Shown: piece by piece, positions 62,593 to 64,000 of the stretch
Numbering within the stretch: the stretch's first letter is position 1
Layout: every line of letters begins with the position of its first letter
Assembly (NCBI RefSeq): GCF_016756595.1
Contig: NZ_AP023257.1
Location: 3,302,001-3,366,000, forward strand
Reading direction: 5' to 3'
DNA: 64,000 nucleotides
Origin: Mesorhizobium sp. L-2-11
GTDB lineage: Bacteria; Pseudomonadota; Alphaproteobacteria; Rhizobiales; Rhizobiaceae
Position numbers and translations under genes: made by a program
The notes under the pieces: model-generated
Told to the model about the DNA's origin: nothing
The model's input: only the letters and a program-made list of their open reading frames with translations
The model's database searches: none

Positions 62593-62690
62593 CCTGAACC
62601 CCGGCCGAACCCGGATTGCAGCGGAAACCCCGATTGTGGCGATATGACGGTCTATCAACCGGGAATCCGGCGGTTCGGGCCCCGAAATGA

Positions 62691-63485
62691 TCAGATTGGC
62701 GCAAAACCCAATTCGATGGCCACCGGCACGTGATCCGAGGGTTTTTCCCAGGCGCGCACGTGCTTTTCGATCGAGGCCGAGGAAAAGCGATTGGCGGCCT
62801 CGGGCGAGAGCAGCAAGTGATCGATGCGGATGCCGTTGTTCTTCTGCCAGGCGCCGGCCTGATAGTCCCAGAACGTAAAAATGTCCGGCGAGTCGGTGAC
62901 CGCGCGCACGGCTTCGGTGAAGCCGAGGTTCTTCAGCCGGCGGAACGCCTGCCTGGTCTGCGGCTGGAACAGCGCATCGCCGAGCCAGTTCTCCGGGAAT
63001 TTCGCATCAATCGGTTCGGGGATGACATTGTAGTCGCCGGCCAACACCAGGGCCTCTTCGAGCGCGAGCCTTTCCTCGGCCCAGCGCTCGAGCCGCGCCA
63101 TCCAGGAAAGCTTGTAGGAGAACTTCTTCTCGTCATCGATCGGGTTGCCGTTCGGCAAATAGAGCGAGGCAACGCGCAACGCGCCCTTGTCGGTCGAGAA
63201 CACGCCCTCGATGAAACGGGCCTGCTCATCCGTATCGTCGCCCGGCAAGCCTCTGATAACCTCGTCGAAGCGCAGCTTCGACAGGATGGCGACGCCGTTA
63301 AAACCCTTTTGGCCATAGATTTCGACGTTGTAGCCAAGCGCCTCGATCTCGGCCCGCGGAAACTGCTCATCGGCCGTCTTGATCTCCTGCAGGCAGGCGA
63401 TATCAGGCGCGCTTTCCGTCAGCCAATGGGTCAAATTGCCGATGCGGGCCCGAACGCCGTTGATGTTCCAGGTGACGATTTTCAT
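62691..63485 (-). CDS. xthA: exodeoxyribonuclease III / AP endonuclease
   Basis: A 264-residue EEP-fold nuclease. MKIVTWNINGVRARIGN (Asn), IACLQEIKTADEQFP (Glu), LVLAGDYNVIPEPID (Asp-Asn), and a C-terminal RIDHLLLSPEA and WEKPSDHVPVAIEL (catalytic Asp-His) are all present. It cuts DNA at abasic sites in base excision repair. It lies downstream of the VOC and erpA genes on the same strand with 13-bp spacing, suggesting one transcript. Confidence 0.95.
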   Translation of the reverse strand: MKIVTWNINGVRARIGNLTHWLTESAPDIACLQEIKTADEQFPRAEIEALGYNVEIYGQKGFNGVAILSKLRFDEVIRGLPGDDTDEQARFIEGVFSTDKGALRVASLYLPNGNPIDDEKKFSYKLSWMARLERWAEERLALEEALVLAGDYNVIPEPIDAKFPENWLGDALFQPQTRQAFRRLKNLGFTEAVRAVTDSPDIFTFWDYQAGAWQKNNGIRIDHLLLSPEAANRFSSASIEKHVRAWEKPSDHVPVAIELGFAPI

Positions 63486-63498
63486 GACGGCCTCATTG

Positions 63499-63885
63499 CT
63501 ATTCAGGCGGATGGCGTTCGACGAGGCCGATCGTATTGCCTGCCGGATCCTTTAGGAAGGCCATCCATTCGCTTTCCCCCGCCGGCCCGAACAGGCCCTC
63601 GGTATCGCGGTGGACGAGCATCGGCGGCGCGGTGAAGGGGACACCGGCGGCTTTTGCCGAGGCGTAGAAATCGTCAAGGCCCGAAATGTCGAGATAGACG
63701 GTGCCGGCCGGCAGGCCGTCGGTGAACAGCAGACGCACGTCGCCGGCCATGATGAAGGCGATGCCGGGCGGATCGAAGCGCACGTGCACTGTCATGCCGA
63801 GCACGTCATGCCAGAACGCCAGCGTTGCATCGAGATCGCGTCCGGCTGAAAGCGCGACCTGACGGACCGCGCTAATGGTAGGCAT
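63499..63885 (-). CDS. VOC (glyoxalase/dioxygenase) superfamily protein
   Basis: A 128-residue protein with two beta-alpha-beta-beta-beta modules: RDLDATLAFWHDVLGMTVHV and MLVHRDTEGLFGPAGESEWM, then FLKDPAGNTIGLVER. The final DPxGN and Glu are typical metal-site elements. Substrate unknown. It starts 3 bp after the stop of the erpA-type gene, so they are co-transcribed. Confidence 0.88.
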   Translation of the reverse strand: MPTISAVRQVALSAGRDLDATLAFWHDVLGMTVHVRFDPPGIAFIMAGDVRLLFTDGLPAGTVYLDISGLDDFYASAKAAGVPFTAPPMLVHRDTEGLFGPAGESEWMAFLKDPAGNTIGLVERHPPE

Positions 63886-63888
63886 TCT

Positions 63889-64000
63889 CTAAATACTGAA
63901 GCTGGTGCCGCAGCCGCACGAGGCGACCGCATTCGGGTTCCTGATCTGGAACGACTGGCCCATCAGATCGTCGACGAAATCAATCACCGAGCCACCCATA
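63889..64000 (-). CDS. erpA: iron-sulphur cluster insertion protein ErpA/IscA, C-terminal end
   Basis: The last 36 residues are visible; the gene runs off the right edge. VIDFVDDLMGQSFQIRNPNA followed by SCGCGTSFSI is the A-type carrier ending, with the CGCG cysteines that hold the Fe-S cluster. It delivers [Fe-S] clusters to target enzymes. Location next to xthA is common in Rhizobiales. Confidence 0.9.
   Translation of the reverse strand, partial: MGGSVIDFVDDLMGQSFQIRNPNAVASCGCGTSFSI

Overview
The window looks like a chromosome segment of a Mesorhizobium-like alphaproteobacterium (Rhizobiales). It is GC-rich and carries alphaproteobacterial marker genes: a PopZ-like protein next to valS, an ExoR-type Sel1 protein, a phasin, DUF1236, DUF982 and DUF3606 proteins, EcfG-type (GGAAC-N16/17-sGTT) promoters and rhizobial intergenic hairpin repeats. 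This assignment is inferred from gene content, not from a database search.

Layout. 0-7 kb: end of a DUF445 gene, phasin, MaoC hydratase, a divergent MocR regulator/EamA transporter pair, a C39/BtrH-like cysteine-peptidase-fold protein, a zinc alcohol dehydrogenase and maleylacetoacetate isomerase. 7-12.5 kb: a NarL-type regulator, a RAYT transposase element with a shrunken non-autonomous copy and a duplicated small gene, then a FIST sensor with a hybrid histidine kinase (NosP/NahK-like). 13.4-17.3 kb: a coxS-coxL-coxM molybdenum hydroxylase operon of the form II type, with a phase-repeated hairpin after each gene. 17.4-25.3 kb: GNAT acetyltransferase and frameshifted cutC, LysR/SnoaL and AraC genes, and an M20 amidohydrolase split by IS66 copy 1.

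25.4-33.9 kb is the most interesting stretch. It is a cluster of small envelope or stress proteins: a YflT-like protein, three DUF1236 proteins, DUF3606, DUF982, a repeat-rich exported protein and a NarL two-component pair. Within it, two paralogous 30-residue membrane proteins, too short for normal gene callers, each sit behind a near-perfect EcfG (general stress sigma factor) promoter and a strong Shine-Dalgarno. Two of the three DUF1236 genes have matching promoters as well.

34-50 kb: methyltransferases, HxlR/LysR regulators, DoxX proteins, quinone and enone reductases, a quinone-oxidoreductase gene broken twice (IS66 copy 2 plus a deletion), and a decayed segment (45.7-50.1 kb) bounded by direct repeats of the 3' end of tRNA-Asn. 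That segment holds frameshifted LysR, pirin and cupin genes, SDR remnants and an orphan AbiEi-like domain. 50-64 kb is conserved core: tRNA-Asn, tRNA-Cys, pcm, tolC, popZ, valS, a FadL-type porin, ilvD, exoR, xthA, a VOC protein and the end of an erpA-type gene.

Functional themes: redox, electrophile and general-stress handling, with several two-component or one-component regulators next to their probable targets, and repeated signs of gene decay and small mobile repeats between 8 and 50 kb.
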